Below, one piece after another: positions 23,226-31,243 of a stretch of 36,416 nucleotides of DNA. The notes beneath the pieces were generated by a model that saw nothing but the letters and a program-made list of their open reading frames with translations, had not been told where the DNA came from and ran no database searches. The translations under genes were made by a program, and so were the position numbers. Each line of letters begins with the position of its first letter. Within the stretch, counting starts at the first letter, position 1. This DNA comes from Candidatus Adlerbacteria bacterium (GTDB taxonomy: Bacteria; Patescibacteriota; Minisyncoccia; Phycocordibacterales; SBAW01), in the NCBI GenBank assembly GCA_903900775.1, contig CAIUOD010000014.1, positions 1-36,416 on the forward strand, written 5' to 3'.

Positions 23226-23852
23226 CTACAAGTAGAACACGGCGATCACGCAGGCAAACCATGCAAGGCTGCACAGCAGGAGGCCGTTGTCTCTGAAAAT
23301 GAGTTTTTCGGGATGCTCGATATCATCGCGCTCAAAAACGAGCTGGAGATAGCGCATCACACCGGCCAGCACGGGGAGCGTCGAGTAGACCGTCCACGCT
23401 GATTCGGTACCGAGGATGCTATAGAGCCCGTAGCATACCATCACCAAGGCCGCGCTGATGAAAAGCATCCCCTCCAAAAAACGCTCCGGGTATTGATTCA
23501 GCACTGCGCGCGGGCGACCGGAGCGGCGCTCTGAGTAGCGCTTGGCAACAACGAGAAACAGCGCGAGAAAAATGACCGAGAGCGTCAGCCAAGAGGAAAG
23601 GTGCACCCCCGCCGCCGCGCCGCCGACCATGACCCGTGCCAAATAAAACCAGATGAAGAGTAATATCTCAACTAACGCAATGCGCTTGAGCCAAAGGCTA
23701 TACGCCGCCGACGAAAGTACATAGAGACCCGCCACAACAGCTACCGCCGGCGCATAGATAACGATGAAACATACAGCGGCACCCGCAAGTAATACCGCCA
23801 AAAAAGTGCCGAACCAACGGAGATATCTCCCGAGGCGATTGGCCGGCGACAT
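23226..23852 (-). CDS. C-terminal part of UbiA-type polyprenyl-phosphate phosphoribosyltransferase (frameshifted)
   Basis: This frame holds the rest of the UbiA enzyme that starts in the frame at 23741-24484. Matches to the decaprenyl-phosphate phosphoribosyltransferase type are clear: AAYSLWLKRIALVEILL, LFLVVAKRYSERRSG, VLNQYPERFLEGM, GVMRYLQLVFERDDIEHPEKLIFRD. About six membrane helices. Its nominal ATG at 23852 gives an unlikely N-terminus (MSPANRLGRYL), because real homology begins only after the T6 tract. It should therefore be read as the continuation of the upstream frame by a -1 shift, giving a 419-residue fusion. Alternatives are a sequencing error or a recent mutation. Confidence 0.85.
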   Translation of the reverse strand: MSPANRLGRYLRWFGTFLAVLLAGAAVCFIVIYAPAVAVVAGLYVLSSAAYSLWLKRIALVEILLFIWFYLARVMVGGAAAGVHLSSWLTLSVIFLALFLVVAKRYSERRSGRPRAVLNQYPERFLEGMLFISAALVMVCYGLYSILGTESAWTVYSTLPVLAGVMRYLQLVFERDDIEHPEKLIFRDNGLLLCSLAWFACVIAVFYL

Positions 23853-24484
23853 TTGTGCGTGTCTAGACGGTCAGCGGCAACATCCATCGCATCATTGAGG
23901 ATATACCCCGCGCTCGCTAAAAAGCAGAAGGCGAAAAAGGCGGCGCAGGTACTTTGAAGTAAAGTCCCATCGAATAATTGCCGGGCGAAGAAAAGCGGGG
24001 CGAAAATGAGGATGTTTTTCACCCACTGCCTCGGACGCATGAGGAGTAGCCCATAGCACATAGTCGCAGCAATATCATCCGTAGCGTTGAAAATTTTGTC
24101 GGCGAGCGACTCCGCTCGGTCAGTGACGCGGGGCGAGATATGTATGAAGGTCGCACCAATACTTAGGGCAAAGAGCCCGTCGGTCAGTACCTTATCTCCC
24201 ACCACGACCATTTTTTTGTACTGCGGGATAATTCCGCCGAGCGCGCGCGAGTTAGGTTTGCGGTGCTTGTTCTCGATGAGCGACACGCCGAGCACCTCGG
24301 CTATGGCGCGGTTACGCGCCATAGCACGGCGATTAGAAAGTAATAAAACTTCATTTTCTTCCTTGAGCCGCGCCACCGCCTCGGCAGCCTTCGGCGTAAC
24401 CTCAAAATCACCCGCCGAAGCGAGTGTACCATCTATATCGAGAATAACGGTATGGTCCCGTATATGCAGATCAGCCAGCCTCAT
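23741..24484 (-). CDS. HAD phosphatase fused to N-terminal part of UbiA phosphoribosyltransferase (frameshifted)
   Basis: Residues 1 to about 135 are a YqeG-like HAD phosphatase: DIDGT with Asp16 and Asp18, LLLSNRR (Ser50), a lysine in KHRKP, and GDKVLTD at 96-102. From about 145 begins a UbiA domain with MRPRQWVKNILIFAPLFF and the magnesium motif NDAMDVAADR (197-206), then HKCRRPIASGDISVGSALF. After that the frame is wrong and stops; the correct sequence continues in the frame ending at 23226. Predicted chemistry: PRPP plus polyprenyl phosphate gives polyprenyl-phosphoribose 5-phosphate, and the HAD part may remove the 5-phosphate. The divergent gene makes PRPP. Promoter TTGCCA-17-TACTGT lies 9 nt before the ATG. 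Confidence 0.88.
   Translation of the reverse strand: MRLADLHIRDHTVILDIDGTLASAGDFEVTPKAAEAVARLKEENEVLLLSNRRAMARNRAIAEVLGVSLIENKHRKPNSRALGGIIPQYKKMVVVGDKVLTDGLFALSIGATFIHISPRVTDRAESLADKIFNATDDIAATMCYGLLLMRPRQWVKNILIFAPLFFARQLFDGTLLQSTCAAFFAFCFLASAGYILNDAMDVAADRLDTHKCRRPIASGDISVGSALFWRYYLRVPLYVSSLSMRRR
23800..23805 (-). other. T6 homopolymer at the HAD-UbiA frameshift
   Basis: The minus strand reads GCACTTTTTTGGCGG. In the first frame this is A-L-F-W; the UbiA family continuation (L-A-V-L-L-A-G) needs a -1 shift, equal to one extra T. Homopolymer error, a true mutation and ribosomal slippage on the T tract all fit. Confidence 0.7.
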
Positions 24485-24493
24485 GGCACCCGC

Positions 24494-24522
24494 ACAGTAG
24501 TTGAAAAACGCTTAGTTGGCAA
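24494..24522 (-). promoter_or_regulatory. promoter of the HAD-UbiA gene
   Basis: -35 TTGCCA (24517-24522), 17-nt spacer, -10 TACTGT (24494-24499), then 9 nt to the ATG at 24484. It is the best two-part promoter in the window and predicts a start within about 3 nt of the ATG. Confidence 0.6.
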
Positions 24523-24556
24523 GTAGTGCCGTTTTTCTGAAGAAGTGCCCGGCCGG

Positions 24557-24562
24557 TATAGT
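24557..24562 (+). promoter_or_regulatory. -10 element of prs
   Basis: TATAGT, 8 nt before the ATG at 24571. A GGAG lies 2 nt before the ATG, probably too close to act as a Shine-Dalgarno. Divergent from the HAD-UbiA promoter. Confidence 0.5.
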
Positions 24563-24570
24563 ATGGAGCA

Positions 24571-25518
24571 ATGAAATCAGCTCGCCGACCCATCATTGTA
24601 CTCGCTAACACCACAGCAGAGCATTTACTGCCGAGCGTCTGCCGGACGTTACGCGCCCGGCGCGGCAAAATGCAGATTGAACGCTTCAGCGACGGCGAAA
24701 TCTGCGTGCGCTTTTTTGAGACGTTGCGCGACACCGAAGTCGTCATACTGGGTGGGACGCAACCGCCCGCAGAAAATTTCCTGGAGCTAGCTCTGCTCGC
24801 AAGCGCCGCACACGAGTGTGGCGCGAGAGAAATAACGATGGTCGTGACCTATCTTGGCTACAATCGGCAAGACAAGAGTGCCACGGGCTTCCCCGCAGCT
24901 CGCCTGCCTATCAAATTGCTCGCACACAGCGGCGCGAAGCGGATTCTCGTTGTCGACCCGCATGTACTCGCGACGCTGGCCCATGCGACTCCGCTCTCGG
25001 CGCGCGCGATTGCCGGGGCCCCCGCCGGCGCAGCCCATCTGAAACGCCGCAAACGCCAGCTCGTCGTCGTCTCGCCGGATGCGGGCGGGCGGGAGAGAGC
25101 TCGAAAAATGGCTCGTCTATTGGGGGCACCCATTCCGATTGTTCTACACAAACAACGCAACGCTCAACGCCGCGCGTCGATAGACGCCTCTCATGCACGT
25201 TCGGCCCTCGCTGGCCATGACGTGCTTCTGGTTGACGATGTCATAGATACTGGCGGGACGCTCGCGGCGGCGGCCGACGCTGTGCGGGCGGTAGGTGCGC
25301 GACACATTATCGCGTTCGCGACCCATGGGCTTTTTTCAGGCGACGCTTTGAAGCGCCTCGGACGGAGCTCCTTGGACGAAATACTGGTTACCGATACGCT
25401 CCCGCCCATAACTTCTCGCATTAAAGGGAGCAAGGCGCGGTTGCACATTATCCCGATAGCGCCTCTTTTGGCCAGTGCGCTACGAGGTGTTATTACGCGC
25501 CCAACGAAACGCGAGTGA
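24571..25518 (+). CDS. prs: ribose-phosphate pyrophosphokinase (PRPP synthetase)
   Basis: 315 residues, normal length. It makes PRPP from ribose 5-phosphate and ATP. Visible motifs: ERFSDGEICVRF, VVTYLGYNRQDKSATG (canonical YFGYARQDRK), VDPHVLATLAH at the DLH site, VVSPDAGGRERARKMA, HKQR at the catalytic flexible loop, and the PRPP-binding LLVDDVIDTGGTL. Several positions differ from the common bacterial form, so it may be a divergent class. It is transcribed away from the HAD-UbiA gene 86 bp apart, which fits supply of that enzyme's substrate. Its last 26 bp overlap the convergent SMR gene. Confidence 0.95.
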   Translation: MKSARRPIIVLANTTAEHLLPSVCRTLRARRGKMQIERFSDGEICVRFFETLRDTEVVILGGTQPPAENFLELALLASAAHECGAREITMVVTYLGYNRQDKSATGFPAARLPIKLLAHSGAKRILVVDPHVLATLAHATPLSARAIAGAPAGAAHLKRRKRQLVVVSPDAGGRERARKMARLLGAPIPIVLHKQRNAQRRASIDASHARSALAGHDVLLVDDVIDTGGTLAAAADAVRAVGARHIIAFATHGLFSGDALKRLGRSSLDEILVTDTLPPITSRIKGSKARLHIIPIAPLLASALRGVITRPTKRE

Positions 25519-25858
25519 GTACCAGGCATATCCCACCGATGATGAGCAGGTATCCAAAAATTTGCAGGCTGGTTATCGGCTCTCCCAACACGATGAATGC
25601 GAAAGAGTTTATGATGATAAAACTCATCACCACCATGACTGGGTAGGCGACTGAGAGTTGCAGTGTCCGCAGGGCAAGGAAATAGAGTAGTGCATTGCCA
25701 AGGAACAATACGAGCCCGAGCAAGAGTTGCCAGTTGCCGAGAACTAGGGCCGACAAAGCCGAGGCGCCCTCGAACCCGTGGCGCGCACCGAGCTTGAAGA
25801 GAATATTTGCTCCTCCGTTCAACACGAACGCACCTGCTAGTAGTAAATAGCCATTCAT
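25493..25858 (-). CDS. SMR/EamA-type small membrane transporter (ArnE/F-like)
   Basis: 121 residues, four membrane helices, with LLLAGAFVLNGGANILFKLGA in helix 1 and VAYPVMVVMSFIIINSFAFIVLGEPI in helices 3-4, cut here to the key patterns AYPV and GEP. These are marks of the SMR/EamA fold. Family members include drug exporters and ArnE/ArnF, which flip undecaprenyl-phosphate aminoarabinose. No conserved Glu14-type residue of EmrE is seen in helix 1, so a lipid-linked sugar flippase is more likely. It is coupled to the upstream DUF2079-like gene by a 4-nt ATGA overlap. Confidence 0.85.
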   Translation of the reverse strand: MNGYLLLAGAFVLNGGANILFKLGARHGFEGASALSALVLGNWQLLLGLVLFLGNALLYFLALRTLQLSVAYPVMVVMSFIIINSFAFIVLGEPITSLQIFGYLLIIGGICLVLTRVSLGA

Positions 25859-27417
25859 TGCAGTCTATAAAACCCGTATTGCCCGTTTTCGTCAATAGGC
25901 ACAAGATGCTTGCCCGCTTGAGCAGCTAGTGCGTTGATAATATTTTCATCTTTTTTAGCTATCACCACATAACGTACTTGGGTATTGAGGAGTGCAATAA
26001 GTGGTGCCTTGTTCTGCGGGTATGAGCGCATTGGTACGGACGCGGCATATGCTGGCAAACGATCATATAGATATGCGTTATCAAAATCGTAGAATGCATC
26101 GTACGTATCGAAGTCGACCAACACCGGCGTGAGCGGCGAAAGTTTCTCGTGCGCTCGTAATACCAGTTGAGTTTCCGGTATTTTTTGCTCAAATGAGGCG
26201 AAACGCATAGGCAAAGAATTGCTTCCCCAGAAAACGAAGGCGAAAGACGCTGGGATAGAAAGAGCGAATGCTACCATTGCGATGCGCCCGATCATCCCCT
26301 CCTCTGTAGGCCGCGGCTGGCGGAGAACGCGGGAGCGAGCGACTTTGCAGAATACGAGCACCACAAACGCGCTGGCGAAAAAGAACAACTGGGAAAATAC
26401 GGGGATGGGGATGAGTTTGGCGGGTACACCGATCCATGAAAAGAGAACTATTCCCGACAGAAGGACGGCAAAGACAAAATCTTCCGCATACGAATCCCAC
26501 CACTCACTCCGTCGCAGAAAAATAAAAAGGGTCGTGAACAGTAGGGCGACCAGCCCAACAACGATGACGACATGTAGATGAGCCACTCCTGAGGCGACGG
26601 TTTCGGCGGGGAGCAGGTATGACCCGCCGCCGGTGTAGTAGAGCCTCCACCACGACCAAAAATAAAAAGCTTCAGCGCACAGCCATGCACCCCAGAAAGC
26701 CAGGAGTGTACCGGGCGTGCGGTACGAAGAACCAGAACGATACGCCCGCCAGAATTCGAAAGCGATAAGCGGGAGCGCGAGGATAAGCGCCTCCTCTCGC
26801 ACAGCCAAAAATAAATTAAGCAAAAGTACACGCTCCCACAGCGGCCGCTCCCAGATTACCGCGAGCCCGAAGAGAACCAGGCATCCGACCAGGAATGTCG
26901 CAGGGCGCGTAGTGTCGGTCGCCGCTAAGAGAAGCGCTGTCGGCGACAGCATCAGAGCCGTTATTGAGAGAGCCACACTTCCGCGAGCGGCCCTGGGGAT
27001 GCGCGCGATGAGGTAAACAACATAGAGTAACGGTAAAAAAGCCAACGAAGCATACAAAAGATCGACGCAGAGAGGAGACGAGAAAACCGGATAGAGAAAT
27101 CCCGTGACATAGCGCATTGCCTCAAAGTGAACACTCGCGAGACCGAAGGCACCGTCGGCAACACCCGCCCCGGGATGAAAAATCCGCGTCAGCATGTTGC
27201 TGCCGTTGGGGTTGATGGTGAAGTGATGCGCAAGAGTTGGGCTCAAGAGCCGCGCCGCAAATTGCATGAAAAAAGGAAAATCGCTCGGCGCTGAGGCGGA
27301 GAACGAAAGCGAACGGTATTCGCCGTATCCAAAAACAACCGAACCACCAACACAGAGCAGAAAGAGTGCCACGAGGGAAAATTGTAAGGCTCGCTTCCGG
27401 ACAGACATAAAAAACAT
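25855..27417 (-). CDS. DUF2079-like polytopic membrane protein, probable GT-C fold
   Basis: 520 residues with about 11-12 membrane helices and a short C-terminal soluble part. Early sequence HHFTINPNGSNML and later LASVHFEAMRYVTGFLYPVF, with a helix after SPLCVDLLYASLAFLPLLY, match the pattern of DUF2079 proteins, which are related to GT-C glycosyltransferases. The C-terminal region (VLVDFDTYDAFYDFDNAYLYDRLP) resembles the usual external domain of that group. A second ATG at 27408 has TTATAT 7 nt upstream and could be the real start. It forms an overlapping pair with the SMR transporter, which may supply its lipid-linked donor. Confidence 0.75.
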   Translation of the reverse strand: MFFMSVRKRALQFSLVALFLLCVGGSVVFGYGEYRSLSFSASAPSDFPFFMQFAARLLSPTLAHHFTINPNGSNMLTRIFHPGAGVADGAFGLASVHFEAMRYVTGFLYPVFSSPLCVDLLYASLAFLPLLYVVYLIARIPRAARGSVALSITALMLSPTALLLAATDTTRPATFLVGCLVLFGLAVIWERPLWERVLLLNLFLAVREEALILALPLIAFEFWRAYRSGSSYRTPGTLLAFWGAWLCAEAFYFWSWWRLYYTGGGSYLLPAETVASGVAHLHVVIVVGLVALLFTTLFIFLRRSEWWDSYAEDFVFAVLLSGIVLFSWIGVPAKLIPIPVFSQLFFFASAFVVLVFCKVARSRVLRQPRPTEEGMIGRIAMVAFALSIPASFAFVFWGSNSLPMRFASFEQKIPETQLVLRAHEKLSPLTPVLVDFDTYDAFYDFDNAYLYDRLPAYAASVPMRSYPQNKAPLIALLNTQVRYVVIAKKDENIINALAAQAGKHLVPIDENGQYGFYRLQ

Positions 27418-27494
27418 ATAAATATCTTGCGATTAGTGTAGCATGAGCAACTAATGCGCCCGCGGTGCTGTTCCATAGTACTATGAGGGCGACT

Positions 27495-28745
27495 ATGCTA
27501 GAGCGATTCAAACACGGTTCGGTGCACCTCTTGCGCTGGAGCGAAAAGTATACCAAGACCGATATGATATACCTCGCCCAGGGTAGCGCCTGGTCGGCAA
27601 TCGACACGATTCTCTCGGCTCTCATCTCGCTCGCGACTGCCCTGGCCTTCGCCAACCTCATCCCTAAAGAGACCTACGGCACCTACCAATATGTGCTGGT
27701 AGTAGCCGACCTCTTCGGCATTTTGGTCCTCGGCGGCGTCGACACGGCGTCTGCCCGATCGGTCGCGCGCGGTATGGAGGGCTCAATTTTCGACGGGCTC
27801 CGGGCAAAAATACGCTGGGGGCTTCTGGGCGGGGCCGGGTCAGTCATGCTCGGGGCATACTACCTCGCGCATACCAACCCAACGCTCGGCTGGGCGTTCA
27901 TTATCATCGGTATCTTCATTCCCTTCTGGGAAGCGCCGACGCTCTACGCTGGATACTTGCAGGGTAAAAAACGTTTCGATTTGGCGACCGCCTGCGATGT
28001 TATTGGGCAGCTTATCCCCGCGCTCGTGCTCATACCCTGCCTCTTTCTTACGCACAATCTTTTTATTATTCTCGCTGCCTATCTCCTGAGCTGGGGCGGT
28101 GTTCGCGCACTCCTCTTTTGGCTGACGATTCACCTGCTACCGCCGAACCGTGCGCGCGACCCGGATATGGTCACCTATGGCAAACACCTCACAGTAATGA
28201 CCGCGGTTAGCACGGTGGCCTCCAGCGCCGACGATGTTTTGCTGTGGCACTTTTTGGGGCCGGCAGCGGTCGCCATCTACATATTCGCCCAAGCGATACC
28301 AACGCGTGCCGCCGGCGTCATTAAAACTATTAATCGGCTCGCCTTCCCCAAATTTGCAGCAACCGACAGCATCACACTCAAGCAGACCCTCCCGCGCAAA
28401 GTAATTCTTCTATTTGGTATCAGCCTCTTGGGCGCTCTCGCATATATCCTGTGTGCGCAATTTATCTTCACCCTTTTCTTCCCACAGTATTTGGCCTCCG
28501 TGCATTACTCGCAACTACTAGCACTCATAATCGCTATGCAGCCATTCAATCTTTTCTCCAGCGCACTTTCCGCTCAAGCGAAGAAAAAAGCTCTCTACAT
28601 CTATAATTTTGCTGTGCCCGCAGTGCGCCTTATTCTCCTCTTCTCGCTTATCCCACCCTTCGGCATCTGGGGTGCTGTGTTTGCCCTCGTCATTACCGAT
28701 GTCTTCGATAGTGCAATATCGGCCACACTTTTTTACTGGGCATGA
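27495..28745 (+). CDS. Wzx-type polysaccharide flippase (MOP superfamily)
   Basis: 416 residues with about twelve membrane helices. The start of the transporter domain reads YLAQGSAWSAIDTILSALIS, then LANLIPKETYGTYQYV-like FANLIPKETYGTYQYVLVV, the usual Wzx/PST opening. Wzx proteins flip lipid-linked repeat units. In-frame ATGs also exist at 27465 and 27483; 27495 is chosen because GAGG lies 6 nt upstream and TACTAT 10 nt upstream. The stop overlaps the FkbM gene by 4 nt. Confidence 0.9.
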   Translation: MLERFKHGSVHLLRWSEKYTKTDMIYLAQGSAWSAIDTILSALISLATALAFANLIPKETYGTYQYVLVVADLFGILVLGGVDTASARSVARGMEGSIFDGLRAKIRWGLLGGAGSVMLGAYYLAHTNPTLGWAFIIIGIFIPFWEAPTLYAGYLQGKKRFDLATACDVIGQLIPALVLIPCLFLTHNLFIILAAYLLSWGGVRALLFWLTIHLLPPNRARDPDMVTYGKHLTVMTAVSTVASSADDVLLWHFLGPAAVAIYIFAQAIPTRAAGVIKTINRLAFPKFAATDSITLKQTLPRKVILLFGISLLGALAYILCAQFIFTLFFPQYLASVHYSQLLALIIAMQPFNLFSSALSAQAKKKALYIYNFAVPAVRLILLFSLIPPFGIWGAVFALVITDVFDSAISATLFYWA

Positions 28746-29509
28746 TGAAGACAAAATGTAAGCTTCTAGCGATACGTTTCTGGCTAAAATATCGCCGGTG
28801 TACCGGTTTAGTTTTATGGTTTTGCCGTAACACCACTATCAAGGGCCCCGGCGGTGAAATAACCGTCCAATTTGAAGATTACCGGGATTTCAAAACTTTT
28901 CGCGAAGTGTTTTTTGAAGAGCAGTACCAGTTGCCCATCAATCCCGATAACGTAGAAATGATTGTGGACTTGGGTGCAAATGTGGGTTACGCGACAGCAT
29001 ATTTTTTTCTAAAGTATCCGAATGCAAAAATATTGGCTGTCGAACCTGGCCCGCAGGTATTCAAGAGACTAGCGGCTGTGGCGGCGGGACAAGAGAGAGT
29101 CGTAACCAGACAGATTGCTATTTCGGATTCGGATGGAATGACGAGGCTTCATTTAGTTGGAGACGCTTCTGCTTCTTCGTCGCTCATGGTGAGAAAGGAT
29201 GAGACTCAGACCGTTCAGGTGGAGACGCAGACCCTCTCTACTCTTCTTAAAAATATTCCCGAAGTAGACATACTGAAGACAGATATTGAGGGTTCCGAAC
29301 AATATGTGCTACAAGATCCCGCTATACATAAGGTAAAAAATATAATCGGAGAAATCCATCCTGACCTGATTACGGTGCCCGTAGAAACACTGCTCCGAAG
29401 TTTGGTGGATTTTGATTATGTTGTTAAAAAAATAACTGAAGGCCGGTTGATCCTAACGGCACAAAAAAATACTAGCGATAGAAATTCTGGATTTGACCCG
29501 CGACGATAG
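28742..29509 (+). CDS. FkbM family SAM-dependent methyltransferase
   Basis: 255 residues. SAM-binding motif IVDLGANVGYATAYF, AVEPGP, and the family signature DILKTDIEGSEQYVL. FkbM enzymes O-methylate sugars or other groups in glycans and natural products. The ATG overlaps the flippase stop (ATGA), so the genes are coupled. Its last 38 bp overlap the convergent glycosyltransferase gene. It is more AT-rich than the flippase. Confidence 0.92.
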   Translation: MMKTKCKLLAIRFWLKYRRCTGLVLWFCRNTTIKGPGGEITVQFEDYRDFKTFREVFFEEQYQLPINPDNVEMIVDLGANVGYATAYFFLKYPNAKILAVEPGPQVFKRLAAVAAGQERVVTRQIAISDSDGMTRLHLVGDASASSSLMVRKDETQTVQVETQTLSTLLKNIPEVDILKTDIEGSEQYVLQDPAIHKVKNIIGEIHPDLITVPVETLLRSLVDFDYVVKKITEGRLILTAQKNTSDRNSGFDPRR

Positions 29510-30587
29510 CGATATCATGTTCTTCTGCCCACGCGCGAGCCGCGGGCCGCGCAATAGCATTTTCGTCAAGAACCGCGTGTATTTTGGACGCGACGGCATT
29601 AGGGTCGTGCGCGTCGACAACGAACCCGCTCACGCCGTCTTTAATCGCTTCGGCCGAGCCGCCTTTTTGGCTACCAATAACGGGAACCCCGCAAGCGTTC
29701 GCCTCTAAATACACGAGACCAAATCCCTCAAACGCAGGAGTGCTTCCGGGCTTAACGATTGGTAACATCAAAAATAAATCAGCCTGGGCATATTCTTCCC
29801 GCAACGCTTCGTCTGAAATCCTGCCGAGGAAAGAAACTTGCTCCCCGAGACCATATTTTTGTATCTCTGCCTCCAAGGAGTGATAGTACTGCGAATCTGG
29901 CTCGTATGAGCCGACGATATGATAGAAAAAAATTCCACCATATTGCTCTTTATATACACCCATGGCACGGATAGATTCGAGTAGGCCTTTTCGCGATTTG
30001 GCCGGGGCCACCGTGAGAATATGTTTTCTACCATCCTCATGTGCCGAGGCGGCAGGGAGCGCATAGGTGGACATCGAGATGCCGTTGTGCACGGTTGTAA
30101 TAAAATCCGCGCTCAACTTTACCGCATCTCTCATCGCCTGCCGTAGAAGATGCTGTTTTGTATAGTCGCTCACTGCCACGATGCCGGAGAGGCGCGCCAG
30201 CGCGCGTGCAAAAAGAATACGGTATAACCAATGCAAACCAAAAGGTGCGAACGAAGGGGCATACGCATACGTGCCGTGTACCGTTAAGAAGACCTTGGCC
30301 TTTCCCAGAGGAAGGAGGGGGACCAGGAGCGCGTAGGGTTCAAAGGTGATATGCACGATGTTGGGTTGATGCTGAAGAATCGCCCGCCTGATCGATCGAT
30401 AATCGCGTAAAAATAAAAAGGGTTTGGTGAGGTAGGCAAACGGATCGGAAAGTTCTGCACCGAGAAACTCTGGCAAAGAAGTCGCCTCTTCCCCCGCGTG
30501 CTTGAGTGCCCGTTGTAGGTCGTAGGTGTAGCGCCCGTAGCCGCCACTGGTCGGATCTATCGTATTGCTAAGAAAAAGTATTTTCAT
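29472..30587 (-). CDS. GT4 family glycosyltransferase
   Basis: 371 residues from the ATG at 30587 (MKILFLSNTIDPTSGGYGRY). The N-domain glycine loop is SGGYGRY; the C-domain has HILTVAPAKSRKGLLESIRA and EGFGLVYLEANACGVPVIGS with the EX7E pair of GT4 enzymes. The donor is unknown. Upstream in-frame codons to 30689 are open but run through the methyltransferase gene. The start overlaps the methyltransferase stop by 4 nt. Confidence 0.92.
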   Translation of the reverse strand: MKILFLSNTIDPTSGGYGRYTYDLQRALKHAGEEATSLPEFLGAELSDPFAYLTKPFLFLRDYRSIRRAILQHQPNIVHITFEPYALLVPLLPLGKAKVFLTVHGTYAYAPSFAPFGLHWLYRILFARALARLSGIVAVSDYTKQHLLRQAMRDAVKLSADFITTVHNGISMSTYALPAASAHEDGRKHILTVAPAKSRKGLLESIRAMGVYKEQYGGIFFYHIVGSYEPDSQYYHSLEAEIQKYGLGEQVSFLGRISDEALREEYAQADLFLMLPIVKPGSTPAFEGFGLVYLEANACGVPVIGSQKGGSAEAIKDGVSGFVVDAHDPNAVASKIHAVLDENAIARPAARAWAEEHDIAIVAGQIQNFYR

Positions 30588-31243
30588 GCGCGTTTGCGGG
30601 CTACTAAAAAATAGCCGGAAGTCATGGTGTCTTTCTCCTCTCGCACACCGACCTTTGAGCGCATACCATATTCCTTGATAACCAACCATCCGAGGTGGTT
30701 AGATACATGCGCCAGTACGTGCATGATCGCTTTGGTAAATCTGCCCCCGCGAAGCTCACTGTGATAGGCAATCCGTTGCAGGAGCACGCCGAGTGTTCCC
30801 ATCGTCGAAGATTCTTCGTTAAGCGAGATAATATCCCATCCGCGAAAGAGATGCTTAAGACCATATTTGGTGAAGCGATAATAATCTCCGGGCGCGTCAT
30901 GGATTGGGAAAATGAAACGTGTGGTTAGGATAAGCGTGCCACCCGATTTCAGCACGCGAAACATTTCTCCTATCGCTATCTGCGGCGTATGGAGATGTTC
31001 GAGTACTTCGGTGCATAAAATTTGCTCAAATGATTGGTCGGGGAACGGCAGCGTATGCGCGTCTCCCACCACATCAACCCCAACACCCGGTAACGCATCG
31101 AATCCGACTCTGTTGCTAAACGTTCGTGCATAGGGGGAATCGGCACAACCGATGTCGAGCGTGTAGGCATCGTTCGCGTACGCCTCGATAAAAGGGTTGA
31201 GTCGTGCGCGAGTCATCTTTGAGGTAAGAATTTTTTTGATCAT
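30584..31243 (-). CDS. class I SAM-dependent methyltransferase
   Basis: 219 residues. LDIGCADSPYA is the SAM-binding loop, followed by GVDVVGDAHTLPFPDQSFEQILCTEVLEHLHTP, cut here in sense at the acidic VLEHL motif of Methyltransf_11 enzymes. LKSGGTLILTTRF follows. Likely a glycan methyltransferase from its place between two GT4 genes, with ATGA overlaps on both sides (30584-30587 and 31240-31243). Confidence 0.9.
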   Translation of the reverse strand: MIKKILTSKMTRARLNPFIEAYANDAYTLDIGCADSPYARTFSNRVGFDALPGVGVDVVGDAHTLPFPDQSFEQILCTEVLEHLHTPQIAIGEMFRVLKSGGTLILTTRFIFPIHDAPGDYYRFTKYGLKHLFRGWDIISLNEESSTMGTLGVLLQRIAYHSELRGGRFTKAIMHVLAHVSNHLGWLVIKEYGMRSKVGVREEKDTMTSGYFLVARKRA

